NCBI GenBank assembly: GCA_904066235.2
Contig: CAJFCV020000001.1
Coordinates: 5,394,001 to 5,458,000, forward strand
Reading direction: 5' to 3'
Length of the DNA stretch: 64,000 nt
From: Bursaphelenchus xylophilus
Taxonomy: Eukaryota; Nematoda; Chromadorea; Rhabditida; Aphelenchoididae
Each line of letters opens with the position of its first letter. The stretch's first letter is position 1. The position numbers were made by a program, and so were the translations under genes. The notes under the pieces were generated by a model that made no database searches, had not been told where the DNA came from, and saw only the letters and a list, made by a program, of their open reading frames with translations. This document shows, piece after piece, positions 61,668 through 64,000 of this stretch.

Positions 61668-63092
61668 CTGTAAAAATGGTAGAAATGTAATATTACACAA
61701 AGTAGGAGAAGGTGATAAATGTTGAAAATTGTGACAAAAAATGCGGGAAATGATTGGTGATTGCGAATGCAAGTGTAATAATATTATTAATATTGCAGTT
61801 TAACTCAAGTTTTTTTTTAAAAAGGGGTTTACAAGAACATTTCATCAATTTACACTTGTCTCTTCCCTCCTTTTCTTTTGACTCTCCAATGTCTCGGATT
61901 GAAAGCAAAAGTCGAGGAAATTAAACTTGGGAAGAGACAAGAGTAGGAGAGCCGCCATCAGACATCTGGAACGGCTATCGCTGTGATAATTGCCCACCTA
62001 AAAACCCCTAAAAACGCGTCAAAGGCTAATTTCAAAGGTGTTGAAAGCTCCTTAAGGATGGCCAGAGCTTGAAAAGCTCTTGAAAACAAAGGAATTAGGG
62101 CTGTGGGCGTTTAATGAAGCCATTTTATTAAAGTTCTATAGGTAAAAACGCCAGATTTTGGCTTATTATACCTATTAGATGGTCCAGATTCATTTAATTC
62201 TTATTTAATTCGCTGATATTAACAGTCTTGCATTTTAAACTCGTAAAATAATGTTTAAGACCACTTAATTACTTCCTAAGTAACCCACTTGAAAGACCAC
62301 CACCCCAACGATCAGAGGGTTCGACAATTCTTGGATGACTTTGTCCCCTTTTCAACTTTTCGAATTTAAATACCCCGAGGCCAAAAACAAAGGAAAAAGT
62401 GTGTTTTCGGTGATGCGTGAGACCCTTGGGGAAGATGTTCGTCAAGAAGACATAAACCCCAACGCATCCCTTGAGGCGAAATGGGCCCGCAAGTTGCGGC
62501 CACAAAAGTTTTTTGGCTTATTATTATGCGAAGTCATCAATCGCTCGAATTAATGGCTTCGGGGCTTGACAGGGAGAAATGTCAAAGCGGAATTAGATCT
62601 CAGGGTATCTGTGAAGTATCAGAGAACTATTCACGGAATTTATCTTGCGTACGGCATATAAGCGGTCAATTTCTGTAAGGCCGCATAGAAATAAACCAAA
62701 TGTAAAATAAACACCATTTCTACAAAAACTCCTGTTCATTAGACTCATCAACTCCCCTTGTCCGATGTTCTAAGATGTAACCACCAAACAGGGCCACATT
62801 TTACACTCTTTGCCGTTTGTGCTGGGTGTTACATCAAAATTTGTCACGACCATGAGTAAGGAGAAGATGATGATAAATGATGCCACAAAAATAGATAAAT
62901 AATGGCGTTATGTGTGGCAACGTGGCTACGCTAAACCGAAGATCGTTTTTTCTACCCATCAACTCGTCCAAATTGCGTGCCATTTTTACTTGCAGAGCTC
63001 GCTTCCAAAATTAGTAAGCTCAGGGAGATGTTTCACGTACAAAAAAGGCACTAACTCGAGTTAGCGGCATCACAGAAAAAGCGGAGAGAGCA
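61668..63092. other. Intergenic, no gene seen
   Basis: Upstream of the microprotein gene. Two short ORFs (62335-62553 and 62481-62678, +) show no family resemblance or splice structure. Confidence 0.5.
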
Positions 63093-63101
63093 GAGAAAAA
63101 G

Positions 63102-63675
63102 GGAAGCAGGCCCTTTCGGGGTGGGCCCTTTCGGGGTGGGCTTTTCGGGGTCGCCCTTCCGGGGTGAGCCCTTTCGGGGTGGGGCTTTCCGGGGTGGGCC
63201 CTTTCGGGGTCAAGGCATATACTGGGGTTTTCGGGTCCCGGAGCATAAATAATTTTATTTTTTTGAAACAACTGATTAATTTTATGACGTAATCTTGTAA
63301 AATTTTTGAAAAAAATAGAGATGGTTAAAAAATGTCGATTCTGAGGTGGTTCGGCACACTGAATCCGAAAACGTGCGTGGCAGAAGAGGTAGTTGGAACA
63401 TCTGGACCGGGGCCAAGGGCACTTCTTCTTCGGAATCCGACCCTATGACTGGAGATAGGCTAAGACATTCGCTGACTCATCTCGCAGTTGGACGTTTTCG
63501 GACCCGGAAACCCCAGTATATGCTTGTTGGACGCTCCGGGACCCGGAAACCCCAGTATATGCCTTGACCCCGAAAGGGCCCACCCCGGAAAGCCCCACCC
63601 CGAAAGGGCTCACCCCGGAAGGGCGACCCCGAAAAGCCCACCCCGAAAGGGCCCACCCCGAAAGGGCAGTAATCC
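63102..63675. mobile_element. Foldback transposon, copy 2, with 9-bp target duplication
   Basis: Same family as 4003-4711: identical outer ends (GGAAGCAGGCCC...GGGCAGTAATCC) and GC-rich GGGCCCTTTCGGGGTG arrays. Bordered by the perfect direct repeat GAGAAAAAG (63093-63101, 63676-63684). The left arm is about 215 bp and the right arm only about 145 bp. The right arm carries a tandem duplication of a GGACCCGGAAACCCCAGTAT unit, and the core 63317-63495 is unrelated to copy 1. No transposase. Confidence 0.85.
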
Positions 63676-63684
63676 GAGAAAAAG

Positions 63685-64000
63685 AGGGGTGGTAACTCGA
63701 GTGACCTGACTTTTTATCGACTTTGGCCGCACAATTTTGGCCATAACTTTTGATACAGTGGACCAATTTGCGCCCTTCCAAAAAAATATTAATGCTGGTG
63801 GTACACAGAATTGATGGATATAAATTTGTAAATTTTTCTTCTAAATTATGCAAATTATACGCAAATTTTTTTCTTGGTATCTTAAAGCTCGTCTTTTATT
63901 AAAATCTTTATATGGACATGTTTGTTACGCTCTCAGCATCAAAGGGTTTTTTGAAGGGTGTAAATTGATATACTGTATCAGGAGTATTTTTTGGCCCGCG
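63685..64000. other. Right edge, no gene seen
   Basis: 316 bp of AT-rich sequence after the foldback element; no ORF or repeat recognised. Confidence 0.5.

Noticed and set aside
63488..63709. Pro-rich repeat ORFs (PERAHPG-type) over the foldback arms, also near 63443-63853
   Set aside because: They are translations of the transposon repeat on both strands, not genes.

Overview
This window is nuclear DNA of a nematode. Coding regions are split into many small exons. Most introns are about 45-600 bp and end in TTTTCAG or TTTTAG. Several start codons sit directly behind an acceptor-like TTTCAG/TTTTAG, as expected for spliced-leader trans-splicing. The families fit too: patched-related proteins, a two-Ig peroxidasin and an MCTP gene. 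The species was not identified. Exon structures below were read by hand from splice signals, phase agreement and protein family resemblance.

Layout. 1-4937 (-): 5' part of a peroxidasin gene that runs off the left edge. 7688-10196 (-): unrecognised single-pass membrane protein. 10783-11903 (+): unrecognised Ser-rich protein. 12308-24308 (-): a large MCTP gene (C2 domains plus two membrane segments at the ER) with a long disordered N-terminal extension, a probable internal promoter at about 17.2 kb, two hairpin-type transposons in its introns, and a small gene nested on the other strand (22693-23298). 27055-27126 (-): tRNA-Glu(TTC). 27402-31568 (-): patched-related gene A. 37925-41292 (-): unrecognised type II membrane protein with a PPPY motif. 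43435-44311 (+): four-TM protein. 44730-51036 (-): patched-related gene B, with a small coiled-coil gene (46742-47375, +) in one intron. 56762-58221 (-): a close FAXC-like / PET117 pair that looks like an operon. 59248-61070 (+): EB1-type microtubule end-binding protein. 61467-61667 (-): 66-aa membrane microprotein.

The main mobile-DNA theme is long inverted-repeat (foldback) elements: 4003-4711 and 63102-63675 (same GC-rich family, each with a perfect 9-bp target duplication), 12952-14325, 20829-21419 (with a tRNA-like core), 32974-33983 with a smaller one inside, and 38249-39120 (with a broken transposase start). Three short words (TTATATTATCCATGA, GTAAAATACG and GAATGCCAAAAATGGCGGGAA types) recur through introns and spacers far more often than expected.

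The genes do not form one pathway. They include extracellular matrix (peroxidasin), sterol-sensing/cuticle-type transporters (two ptr genes), ER/membrane traffic (MCTP), mitochondrial respiratory assembly (PET117) and cytoskeleton (EB1). Long stretches (31.6-37.9 kb and 51.0-56.8 kb) hold no convincing gene.
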